This document shows, one piece after another, positions 1 to 6,902 of a stretch of 64,000 nucleotides of DNA (within the stretch, counting starts at the first letter, position 1; each line of letters begins with the position of its first letter). The DNA is from Corallincola platygyrae (GTDB lineage Bacteria; Pseudomonadota; Gammaproteobacteria; Enterobacterales; Neiellaceae). The notes beneath the pieces were generated by a model. It was given only the letters and a program-made list of their open reading frames with translations, was not told where the DNA came from and ran no database searches. The stretch spans positions 434,001 to 498,000 of the forward strand of contig NZ_BAABLI010000008.1 of assembly GCF_039544265.1 (NCBI RefSeq). Reading direction: 5' to 3'. Made by a program: the position numbers and the translations under genes.

Positions 1-332
1 ACACCGCTTCTTGTATAACCGGCAAAGAAGGAGAGCTGTTGGGTGTAGGGATCTAGTTGGTATATCTGAACCGCATCGATGTTTTTATAGACCGTTAAAG
101 TGCTTAAGCGTCGCATCTCTTTTTCGGCTTGGTTATCGACAATACTGTCTTGAGCCTGGTTGGCGACAAAGGCCGCAAAGGTTTTAACACTGGTGAGCAT
201 ATTGAGGTGTTGAGATTTGTAGTCGAAGTAGTGACTAACACCAAGTGCCACAACAAGCGTGCTGGTGGAGATAAGCATAACGACCAAAATGAGCGAACCA
301 CGTATTGAACGGGTCGGAATGCCTGCGGTCAT
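1..332 (-). CDS. Membrane sensor protein, N-terminal part only (cut by window edge)
   Basis: The reading frame is open from an ATG at 332 to the first base of the window, so only about 110 N-terminal residues are seen. A short cytoplasmic start (MTAGIPTRSIRG) is followed by one hydrophobic helix (about residues 13-33) and then a soluble, presumably periplasmic segment beginning SHYFDYKSQHL. This topology is typical of the sensor half of histidine kinases or GGDEF/EAL proteins (CHASE8-like). The output domain lies outside the window, so the function cannot be assigned. An ATG at 338 is in frame, but AGGA sits about 8 nt before 332, which favours 332. Confidence 0.6.
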   Translation of the reverse strand, partial: MTAGIPTRSIRGSLILVVMLISTSTLVVALGVSHYFDYKSQHLNMLTSVKTFAAFVANQAQDSIVDNQAEKEMRRLSTLTVYKNIDAVQIYQLDPYTQQLSFFAGYTRSG

Positions 333-472
333 AGCCATCCTGTCTTAGATTCCAGTAACGCCAGTCTAGCCAACAAGTGATTGTTGAAGCAAAGCATTTG
401 CCGTCTTATTGTCATATAAATCACTATAATGAGATGCAGACTGTGACTATGGATAGGATCGGGGAGCCAGCT

Positions 473-889
473 ATGGAAGATGTATGGGAACTCTATAAGC
501 ACACAAAATTTGTGATGGCGCAGCCACTGTCTGCTAGCCTCAGCTTTGCCGTTATTACGGCTCATAACCCCAGGGGCGAGGTGATGAGTGAAGCATACAA
601 CCGCTTTCTCGATCAGTGCCTGCAACAAGACATTGCGAGCTTAAACACCCCTTATCGCTCTGTATGGGGGAGCGCGCCAGATTTTTCTCACAATGAGAGA
701 AGTTGGGCTGTGCTGGCCGACAAAAATACAGCTGTCGAATTAGCGAAACAGTATCAGCAGAACGCTATCTATTGGATAAATCAAAACCAACTTTACCTGA
801 CCCCTTGCATGATGAGCCAGCAGAATGAAGTGCACCTGGGGGAGTTTGACCGACGGGTTGTTGTAACCGGGGTTTTACCTTGGGAGTAG
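473..889 (+). CDS. DUF3293 domain protein
   Basis: A protein of about 138 residues resembling the DUF3293 family, a small soluble family of unknown function. Recognisable pieces are the N-terminal region with FAVITAHNP, an internal segment with a conserved Trp (YRSVWGSAPDF), and a C-terminal core with GEFDRRVVVTG. The frame stays open upstream to 377, but GGGGAG lies just before the ATG at 473 and the upstream 32 residues do not look like protein, so I chose 473. It is monocistronic and followed at once by a strong bidirectional terminator. No catalytic role can be read from the sequence. Confidence 0.7.
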   Translation: MEDVWELYKHTKFVMAQPLSASLSFAVITAHNPRGEVMSEAYNRFLDQCLQQDIASLNTPYRSVWGSAPDFSHNERSWAVLADKNTAVELAKQYQQNAIYWINQNQLYLTPCMMSQQNEVHLGEFDRRVVVTGVLPWE

Positions 890-900
890 CGTATAATCGC

Positions 901-927
901 AAAAAAGCCCGCTTAAGCGGGCTTTTT
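901..927. terminator. Bidirectional rho-independent terminator
   Basis: A perfect 18-nt palindrome (AGCCCGCTTAAGCGGGCT, 906-923) is flanked by A6 on the left and T5 on the right, so it has a U-tract on either strand. It would end the DUF3293 transcript on the plus strand and the tRNA-Leu transcript on the minus strand. Confidence 0.9.
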
Positions 928-933
928 AATGTT

Positions 934-1020
934 TGGTGCAGATGGGGAGACTTGAACTCCCACGCCCGTGAGGGCACTAGCACCTGAAGCTAGCGTGTCT
1001 ACCAATTCCACCACATCTGC
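934..1020 (-). tRNA. tRNA-Leu (anticodon CAG)
   Basis: An 87-nt class II tRNA on the minus strand. The acceptor stem GCAGATG pairs with CATCTGC, the D-arm contains GGTAGACAC, the anticodon stem-loop is CTAGC-TTCAGGT-GCTAG with anticodon CAG, the long variable arm is GCCCTCACGGGC, the T-loop contains GTTCAAGTC, and CCA is encoded at the 3' end (934-936). It closely resembles the enterobacterial leucine CAG isoacceptor as I remember it. It lies 62 nt downstream of glgA on the same strand but has its own promoter-like sequence. Confidence 0.95.
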
Positions 1021-1030
1021 GTGGGACGGG

Positions 1031-1058
1031 ATTTTAAGAATATCGGCTAATAGGTCAA
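1031..1058 (-). promoter_or_regulatory. Promoter of tRNA-Leu, stringent type
   Basis: On the minus strand a -35 TTGACC (1053-1058) and a -10 TAAAAT (1031-1036) are separated by 16 nt. A GC-rich discriminator (CCCGTCCC) follows before the mature tRNA 5' end at 1020. A GC-rich discriminator is characteristic of stable-RNA promoters under stringent control. Confidence 0.6.
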
Positions 1059-1082
1059 GGGGTTTTGTGAGCTATTTGGCGG

Positions 1083-2570
1083 TTATTGATTAGCTGTTAT
1101 CTCAGTGTTGAGTGCCGACTTGTACAATTGCTCATACTTCACCGCCGCATCATCCCAGCAAAATCTTGTTGCCATGCCATTTTGTTGCAGTTTAGCGTAA
1201 CTATCAGAGTGCTCTCTGTAGAGAGCCAGGGCATTGCACATGACATCGAGCAGTGCTGTCGGCTCCGGCTGGCTGAAAACAAAACCGGTCGCGCGGTCTA
1301 CGTCTCGGATATCTTTGACTGGTTTGACAGTGTCCTTTAGCCCCCCAACGCCACGTACAATGGGTGGCGTGCCGTAGGCCAGGCTGTACATCTGTGTCAA
1401 TCCACAAGGTTCAAACAAAGAAGGCATCAGGAAAAAGTCAGCTCCCGCTTGTACCCAATGAGCAATCTTGCTTGTGTAACCTTCCCTGAATATCAATCGG
1501 CCGGCATACTTTTCTTCCATTGCCTTCAACCGCTCGGCAATTTCGGGATCTCCTGAGCCGATAATCACAACCTGCACATCGTTGTATAGAAATCTCTCAA
1601 GGGCTGGCAGAAGTAGTTCAAACCCCTTTTGTACCGTGAGGCGACTTACCATGCCAAAGAGAGGCGTATCAGGGCTCTCTTTCAACCCCAAATACTGTTG
1701 CAGGTGGGCTTTGCAATCAGCTTTTCCTTCCAGGTGGTGCTGATCGTAAGTCCTTGGCAGCAGGGGATCTGTTGATGGGTTCCAGTCGTCGTAATTACAC
1801 CCATTCAGGATCCCGGAAAAATCACTGTGTCGCTGTTGAAACAACGGCAACATGTGATGGGAGCCCAGCGGCGTCATAAGTTCTGCCGCATAGGAGGGGC
1901 TGACCGCGTTTATCTTATCGGCGCTGGTCAGGCCGCACTTTAAGAAGTTGATGCGATTCCCGTCTTCCATTTGCTCGCAGGAGAGGCGATTTTCGAAGCG
2001 TCTATGAAACGGAATAGACGCTAGGTCAAATACGCCCTGGTAAGCCGCATTGTGCAAAGTCAGCAGTGTACGAGTGCTGTCAAAGAAGCGATTTTCCGAT
2101 AGCTGTGTGCGTAGAAAAAACGGCGTCATCGCCGTATGCCAGTCGTTGCAGTGAATAATATCAGGTGCAAAATCCAGGCTTTGAGCGATCTGTAATGCCG
2201 CCATCGAGAAAAAGGCAAAACGCTCACCGTTATCGGGATACGGATGATAACCGTTGTCGTAAAGTCCCTGGCGACTGAAATAAGGGGGGTAGTCGACACT
2301 ATAAACTGGAACATTACCCAGCTGCAGCAGATGAATATTGTAGAGGTACTGTAAGCTGTCGAGCTGTAATGATAGTTCGCTATGCAGGTGATTCTTTTCC
2401 TCCAGGCGCTCTTGCACCTGAGGATAGAAAGGACAAACGATGCGAACATCGTGACCCAATCGCCTCAACGCCTGCGGCAGCGCTTTGGCTACATCAGCCA
2501 AACCACCGGTTTTTGCCAGATCTTCGACCTCGGTCGCGAGGAAGAGAATTTTCAGCTTGTCAGAATCCAA
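1083..2570 (-). CDS. glgA: Glycogen synthase (ADP-glucose transferring)
   Basis: A GT5 family starch/glycogen synthase of 495 residues, close to the usual 475-500. It extends alpha-1,4-glucan using ADP-glucose. The N-terminal KTGGLADV motif (residues 20-27) is the ADP-glucose binding signature. The C-terminal Rossmann half carries GMVSRLTVQKG and the segment PSLFEPCGLTQMYSLAYGT. The start is TTG at 2570, inside the last codons of glgC (11-nt overlap), with AAAGG upstream, so translation is probably coupled to glgC. No glgB, glgX or glgP is adjacent, so the operon here supplies only activation and elongation. Confidence 0.95.
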   Translation of the reverse strand: MDSDKLKILFLATEVEDLAKTGGLADVAKALPQALRRLGHDVRIVCPFYPQVQERLEEKNHLHSELSLQLDSLQYLYNIHLLQLGNVPVYSVDYPPYFSRQGLYDNGYHPYPDNGERFAFFSMAALQIAQSLDFAPDIIHCNDWHTAMTPFFLRTQLSENRFFDSTRTLLTLHNAAYQGVFDLASIPFHRRFENRLSCEQMEDGNRINFLKCGLTSADKINAVSPSYAAELMTPLGSHHMLPLFQQRHSDFSGILNGCNYDDWNPSTDPLLPRTYDQHHLEGKADCKAHLQQYLGLKESPDTPLFGMVSRLTVQKGFELLLPALERFLYNDVQVVIIGSGDPEIAERLKAMEEKYAGRLIFREGYTSKIAHWVQAGADFFLMPSLFEPCGLTQMYSLAYGTPPIVRGVGGLKDTVKPVKDIRDVDRATGFVFSQPEPTALLDVMCNALALYREHSDSYAKLQQNGMATRFCWDDAAVKYEQLYKSALNTEITANQ

Positions 2571-3786
2571 TACGGCTGCCTTTAGGGATCACTACTATAC
2601 CGCCCGGCGACACTTTAAAGCGTTCCTTGTCGGCGTCAAGATCTTCCCCTATCACTGTGCCATCGGCAATTTCGACATCTTTATCTATGATGGTGCGCTT
2701 GATGCGGCAGTTCTGGCCGATGCAGCTATCACCGAGTAACACGGTCTCACTCAATTCTGTGCCGGGCTGCACCTCGACATTAAACCCCAACACGGAGCGG
2801 CGAACAGTGGCGCCTCGAACCACACACCCCGACGCGATCATAGACTTGCTGACCAAACTACGTTTACCGTCACAGCTATCTAAGTATTTTGCCGGTGGCA
2901 CCGGTGGGTGATAAGAGCGCAATGGCCATTTGGGGTTGAACAGATCTAATTGCGGATTATCACCTAACAAGTCCATATTGGCTTGCCAAAAACTGTCGAC
3001 TGTTCCAACGTCACGCCAGTAGCTGTTACTGGCGGGTTCATTTGGGATCACATTGGTTGCGAAGTCGTAAACATAGACTGGGCTTTGCTTGTAAAGCTTG
3101 GTGATGATGTCATTACCAAAATCATGAGTCGAGCCAGGTTCCCGGGCATCGGCCTTTAACGCTGATGATAAAGTGTGTGAGTTAAACACATAGTTGCCCA
3201 TTGAGGCCAACACATGGTCGGGATCTCCTGGCAGCGTAGGTGGATTCTGTTGTGGCTTTTCGATAAAGCCTGTCATGCGGCCGTTATCATCCACTTCCAG
3301 CACTCCGTAGAGGTGGGCCTCTTCGACCGGCACCTTGATAGCTGCCACTGTTAGTTCAGCGCTGTGTCGCTTGTGGTAGTCGATCATCTGACGGATATCC
3401 ATCTTGTAGATGTGGTCACTACCAAAGATACAGACGTAATCTGGATCGTGGATCTCCAATAATCGCAGGTTTTGATAAATGGCATCTGCGGTGCCTTCGT
3501 ACCAGCGCTTGCCCATGCGCATTTGGGCTGGGATCGGATCGATAAAGTGATCCGTGAGGCTTGATAGATACCAGGCTTGTCGAAGATGTACGTTGAGAGA
3601 TTGCGATTTGAATTGAGTCAGCACGTAGATCTTAAGCAGATCAGAATTCACAAAGTTATTGAGGGCAAAGTCGATCAAACGATAACCACCGCCGAACGGG
3701 ACGGCGGGCTTTGTGCGTGTCTCAGTCAGGGGGTAAAGGCGTGTTCCTGCGCCACCGGCCAATATGACGGAAAGAATACCAGCCAT
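2560..3786 (-). CDS. glgC: Glucose-1-phosphate adenylyltransferase (ADP-glucose pyrophosphorylase)
   Basis: Makes ADP-glucose from ATP and glucose-1-phosphate, the committed step of bacterial glycogen synthesis. The N-terminal nucleotidyltransferase signature LAGGAGTRLYPLTETRTKPA is present at about residues 9-28, followed by the substrate loop with GTADAIYQN and a left-handed beta-helix C-terminal region (DSCIGQNCRIKRTIIDKDVEI). At 408 residues it is slightly shorter than the E. coli enzyme (about 430), and its N-terminal extension is short. It is the first gene of a glgC-glgA pair. Its upstream region is directly abutted by a MITE, whose end may form part of its promoter. Confidence 0.96.
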   Translation of the reverse strand: MAGILSVILAGGAGTRLYPLTETRTKPAVPFGGGYRLIDFALNNFVNSDLLKIYVLTQFKSQSLNVHLRQAWYLSSLTDHFIDPIPAQMRMGKRWYEGTADAIYQNLRLLEIHDPDYVCIFGSDHIYKMDIRQMIDYHKRHSAELTVAAIKVPVEEAHLYGVLEVDDNGRMTGFIEKPQQNPPTLPGDPDHVLASMGNYVFNSHTLSSALKADAREPGSTHDFGNDIITKLYKQSPVYVYDFATNVIPNEPASNSYWRDVGTVDSFWQANMDLLGDNPQLDLFNPKWPLRSYHPPVPPAKYLDSCDGKRSLVSKSMIASGCVVRGATVRRSVLGFNVEVQPGTELSETVLLGDSCIGQNCRIKRTIIDKDVEIADGTVIGEDLDADKERFKVSPGGIVVIPKGSRIGF

Positions 3787-3836
3787 GAAAATGTACTCCC
3801 ATAGAATGCAGTGATTGCAGGGGCGCGCCCTGCCGA

Positions 3837-3846
3837 TTTATACCAA
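3837..3846 (-). promoter_or_regulatory. Possible extended -10 element for glgC formed at the MITE junction
   Basis: Reading the minus strand, the MITE end TTGGTA runs into flanking TAAAT to give TTGGTATAAA, an extended -10 (TGN-TATAAA). The hexamer straddles the element boundary at 3841. No good -35 is seen 16-18 nt upstream, so activity would depend on the extended -10. It lies about 50 nt upstream of the glgC ATG. Confidence 0.35.
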
Positions 3847-4102
3847 TCCGAATAAGAATCTGATCTACCAGCGGGAGTTTAAATCACTTTAGGCAAGGCT
3901 GGTGATTGAAGGCATAGTTGTTCTACGCCGAAATCAGCTAACGCTGCATAAAGTGCTTTAAAACCCGCCCTACGGGGAAGTCTGGGCAAGGCCACTTCTA
4001 CGTTGCAGCCATTTGCAAGGGAGCAACCATTGCTGCATGACTGCGCCTTGAATTGAACTTGCCCAGGCTTCCTGGTTGACCATATATTTATTCGGATTGG
4101 TA
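3841..4102. mobile_element. MITE-like element, copy 1 (262 bp)
   Basis: Terminal inverted repeats are perfect: TACCAATCCGAATAA at 3841-3855 and its complement at 4088-4102. Flanking bases are TTA on both sides (3838-3840 and 4103-4105), a 3-bp target duplication. Two nested internal inverted repeats are present: 3871-3891 with 3949-3968, and 3977-3990 with 4058-4071. Near-identical copies lie at 49823 and 55650. No transposase is encoded. A minus-strand open frame covers most of the element but is not kept open in copy 2, so I do not call a gene. The element sits between rsmC and glgC. Confidence 0.85.
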
Positions 4103-5140
4103 TTAGCATTTAATAGCAGAGTACACTTTAAACTGCCGATTTTCAGATAACACCTTACAGTTGCCAAAAATGCGATGTATTTGATCTGAATAGGGAAGAA
4201 AGCCATTGGCAACGATGCGTAGCTCACCTTTTTTATTCAAACGCTGGTGCGCCTGTTTGAATAATTCGCTGCTGATATCGTAATCAGTGGCCAAGCCTTG
4301 GTGAAACGGCGGGTTTGAAATCACAAGGTCAAATTGCCCCTCAACACCTTTGATCAGGTTTGATGCAACAACTTGGGCCTTGGCATTGTTATGTTGCATG
4401 GTTTGCTTTGAAGCCAAAACAGCCATGGCGTTAACGTCCCCACAACTGAGTTCTAACTCTGGAGAGTGAAAACTTAATGCTGCCGTAATTACGCCCGCAC
4501 CGCAGCCGACATCAAAGGCGCGACCAGAATAGGGGGACGTTTGTTCTATGGTCTTCAGCAGCAACTTTGTTCCTTCATCCAACTTGCCATGGTTAAACAC
4601 ACCTGGAACGCTTGCGCATTTGAAGCAGCGGTGCATGAAATTCACTTTGAAGTAGCTGAAATCTGACTCAGGTGCTGCGTGATTACCCGTTAAGTGGCTG
4701 AAAAATAGTGAGCAACGCCTTGCACTGTCGACTTTTTGGGATGGCAGTTCCATGCCCTTTAACAGTTTGGGAGCGCTGTTTATGCCGCCGCGATTTTCTC
4801 CGGTTAGCCAGAGCTCAGCGTCATTGCTCATGCAGTTTATTGTTTGCTTAAGCAATAGCTCTGCATGTGCTTTGGCTTTGGGCCAACAAAAAATCACTTG
4901 CGACCAGTCTGTTTTGTCTATGCGTTCTGGTGAGTCGGCAAAAAACGAGTTGGCACCAATGCCTTCCAGGTATTCATGTGTTACCAGATCGGTCGTAAAA
5001 AACTGTGCAGAAATGCCTAGCTGGCTCATCTCATAGTGGAGATTATCTGCCGGAGGATTAATGACGAGCAGGGGATCTTTGGAGAAATGCTCCAAGCTGC
5101 GGGTTAACAGCTCGCTGATAGGGGTTAGTGAGGACATCAA
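4103..5140 (-). CDS. rsmC: 16S rRNA (guanine(1207)-N2)-methyltransferase
   Basis: A 345-residue class I SAM-dependent methyltransferase, the same size as E. coli RsmC (343), which methylates G1207 of 16S rRNA in the 30S subunit. The degenerate N-terminal half is a pseudo-methyltransferase domain. The C-terminal half has the SAM-binding motif FDVGCGAGVITAAL and the N2-guanine motif ISNPPFHQG. The TAA stop codon is exactly the 3-bp target duplication of MITE copy 1, so the element landed at the end of the gene without changing the protein. The gene is divergent from the PstS-like gene at 5309. Confidence 0.93.
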   Translation of the reverse strand: MMSSLTPISELLTRSLEHFSKDPLLVINPPADNLHYEMSQLGISAQFFTTDLVTHEYLEGIGANSFFADSPERIDKTDWSQVIFCWPKAKAHAELLLKQTINCMSNDAELWLTGENRGGINSAPKLLKGMELPSQKVDSARRCSLFFSHLTGNHAAPESDFSYFKVNFMHRCFKCASVPGVFNHGKLDEGTKLLLKTIEQTSPYSGRAFDVGCGAGVITAALSFHSPELELSCGDVNAMAVLASKQTMQHNNAKAQVVASNLIKGVEGQFDLVISNPPFHQGLATDYDISSELFKQAHQRLNKKGELRIVANGFLPYSDQIHRIFGNCKVLSENRQFKVYSAIKC

Positions 5141-5308
5141 AGGCTCCTGAATAGCAGAGCGAATTGTCGCTAACTTGATCTATTTCTGCAAATTGCGATC
5201 TAAATTAACTTCTGAACTGGCGGTTAACCTATTGATAAATAATACTCGGAGTACGTGACTTCAGTTTACATCTTGATGGAGCGCTTCTGCGAACCCAAGG
5301 AAGGCATG

Positions 5309-5731
5309 AAACGAATCACCTGCTATCTGATACTAATTTGCTCGTTTCTGTGCTGCCAAAGTGCGGCGGCAGAAGCGTTGGCTGTGGTTGCACACCCATC
5401 AGTCAAAACTGAGCAGTTATCAGTAAAAGAGCTTAAATCTATTTTTTCTATGCGTCTGACCACGTGGTCAGAAGGCGCCCTTATTTCCGTCTATGTATTG
5501 CCTAAACAGCACAAGTTGCACGAATCATTCTGTCGTAACTATCTGGAGATCTTCAGCTACCAGCTAGAAAGGTCCTGGAAGCGACTCGTCTATTCAGGTT
5601 TCGGTCAAGCGCCAACCCAGTTGGCTACTTCACTGGAAATTAAGGAAAGGGTTGCCAATACCCCAGGAGCCATTGGCTATATCAGAGAGGAGGATGTGGA
5701 TGACAGCGTCAAAACTATCCGCATTGACTAG
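5309..5731 (+). CDS. PstS-like secreted periplasmic binding protein (PBP-like domain)
   Basis: About 140 residues. A Sec signal peptide (ITCYLILICSFLCCQSAAAEA) is followed by one small PBP-like domain with the phosphate-binding-protein pattern VKELKSIFSMRLTTWSEG, a central helical part, and the closing motif NTPGAIGYIREEDV. This single-domain type is shorter than true PstS (about 320) and no pstCAB lies nearby, so a role in phosphate transport is unlikely. The start at 5309 was chosen for the AAGGAAGG ribosome site just before it and the clean signal peptide; the open frame extends up to 5255. It overlaps the next gene by 32 nt, implying coupling in a three-gene operon. Confidence 0.75.
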   Translation, partial: KRITCYLILICSFLCCQSAAAEALAVVAHPSVKTEQLSVKELKSIFSMRLTTWSEGALISVYVLPKQHKLHESFCRNYLEIFSYQLERSWKRLVYSGFGQAPTQLATSLEIKERVANTPGAIGYIREEDVDDSVKTIRID

Positions 5732-6884
5732 CCTGCTGGTGCTGTTTGCATCTTCGGCAGTAGGCGCTGAATGGCCATCTAGTGTCCGAACCCACGGCTT
5801 CTTTTCTCAAGGTATGGTTTATACCGACGAAAATGGTTTTGTAGAGGATGATAATGGTTGGTCTGAGCGTCAGACAGAGATTGGGTTGAACGCCTCTTGG
5901 CAGATTAACAGTGACTGGCGTATGGCTGGGCAGGTAGTGTATCTCAACGGCGGCAATCGTTATCCCGAGGGGTTTCGTCTCGACTATCTGTTATTAGATC
6001 GACTGGCGTATCGGACTGATACTGACGAAGTACACATACAATTGGGGCGCTACAAAAACCAACACGGCCTTTACCGCGATAGCCGCGATGTGCCTGCAGC
6101 TCAACCCAGCATCTTTCTGCCCCAGTCAGTTTACTGGGATATGTATCGTGATCAGACGCTTAATACGGATGGTGTCGCCTTGATGGGCTTCCACCAAGTG
6201 GATGCCGGCAGTCTCGAGTGGCAATTCAGCGGCGGCGCAACAGATATTCACGATGACATGGAAGAGTGGGTACTGGGTAAGAACTCCAGTGGTGACTACG
6301 AAGAGGATTGGGTTGTACAGGGATCGGGTTATTACACGACTGACAATGGCGCGTGGACTATGGGGCTGAGCGTATTGCGCTCTAACCTGGATTTTCACGC
6401 GGATGAAGGGTCTCAGGCGGTTTCTGGCCAAGCCTACGTCTGGGAGTCCATCGCGTCAATCAGATACAGTGCGGAGCGCTGGGAAACGACGTTCGAATAC
6501 ATCGACGATCAGTTCAAATTGTATGGCCTCTATTTCCCCGAATTCAGAGACCGTTCGCATAGTGATGGCTATTACCTTCAGGTTAGGTACTTCGCTACAC
6601 CTTCGTTGACCTTGCTGGCGCGTTATGACGCCAAATATCTGAATAAACATGATCGCGACGGTAAGGACTTCGAGAAGCAAACTGGTGCCCCTTCGTACTT
6701 TATGTTCAGCAAAGACTGGACCCTTGGTTTAACCTATGAAGTAGCTGAAAACTGGTTAGTGAGAGGGGAGTATCACTACGTTCATGGTGCGGCTTGGCTT
6801 CCTCCTCATCTATATCCCGACGTGGAGGTTCATGATCAGGAATACTGGCATCTGTTTGCTGTTCAGCTGTCCTACAGCTTCTAA
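5700..6884 (+). CDS. Outer-membrane beta-barrel protein (porin-like)
   Basis: About 394 residues with a signal peptide ending in SSAVGA-EW. The mature chain is rich in alternating aromatic and polar strands (for example WQINSDWRMAGQVVYL, VHIQLGRYKNQHGLY, YLQVRYFATPSLTLLARYD) and ends in a terminal Phe (QLSYSF), the signature of BAM-assembled barrels. The substrate is unknown. The start at 5700 is favoured by an AGAGGAGG site 6 nt before it. It lies between a PBP-like protein and a GGDEF-EAL protein, which suggests these three envelope proteins act together, perhaps as ligand capture, channel and second-messenger output; that is inference. Confidence 0.75.
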   Translation: MTASKLSALTSLLVLFASSAVGAEWPSSVRTHGFFSQGMVYTDENGFVEDDNGWSERQTEIGLNASWQINSDWRMAGQVVYLNGGNRYPEGFRLDYLLLDRLAYRTDTDEVHIQLGRYKNQHGLYRDSRDVPAAQPSIFLPQSVYWDMYRDQTLNTDGVALMGFHQVDAGSLEWQFSGGATDIHDDMEEWVLGKNSSGDYEEDWVVQGSGYYTTDNGAWTMGLSVLRSNLDFHADEGSQAVSGQAYVWESIASIRYSAERWETTFEYIDDQFKLYGLYFPEFRDRSHSDGYYLQVRYFATPSLTLLARYDAKYLNKHDRDGKDFEKQTGAPSYFMFSKDWTLGLTYEVAENWLVRGEYHYVHGAAWLPPHLYPDVEVHDQEYWHLFAVQLSYSF

Positions 6885-6902
6885 CGACTAGGAGACTGCA
6901 GT

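Noticed and set aside
2369..2911. 180-residue plus-strand open frame over glgA/glgC
   Set aside because: Antisense shadow of two clear genes; Ser/Pro/Thr-rich composition with no domain.
3879..4109. Minus-strand open frame across MITE copy 1 (and a related one at 55698-55931)
   Set aside because: It spans the terminal repeats, copy 2 does not keep the frame open, and substitutions follow the stem pairing more than codons. Treated as an element artefact.
5309..5731. High-affinity phosphate transport (PstS)
   Set aside because: Only half the length of PstS and no pstC, pstA, pstB or phoU nearby; the neighbours are a porin-like barrel and a c-di-GMP enzyme.
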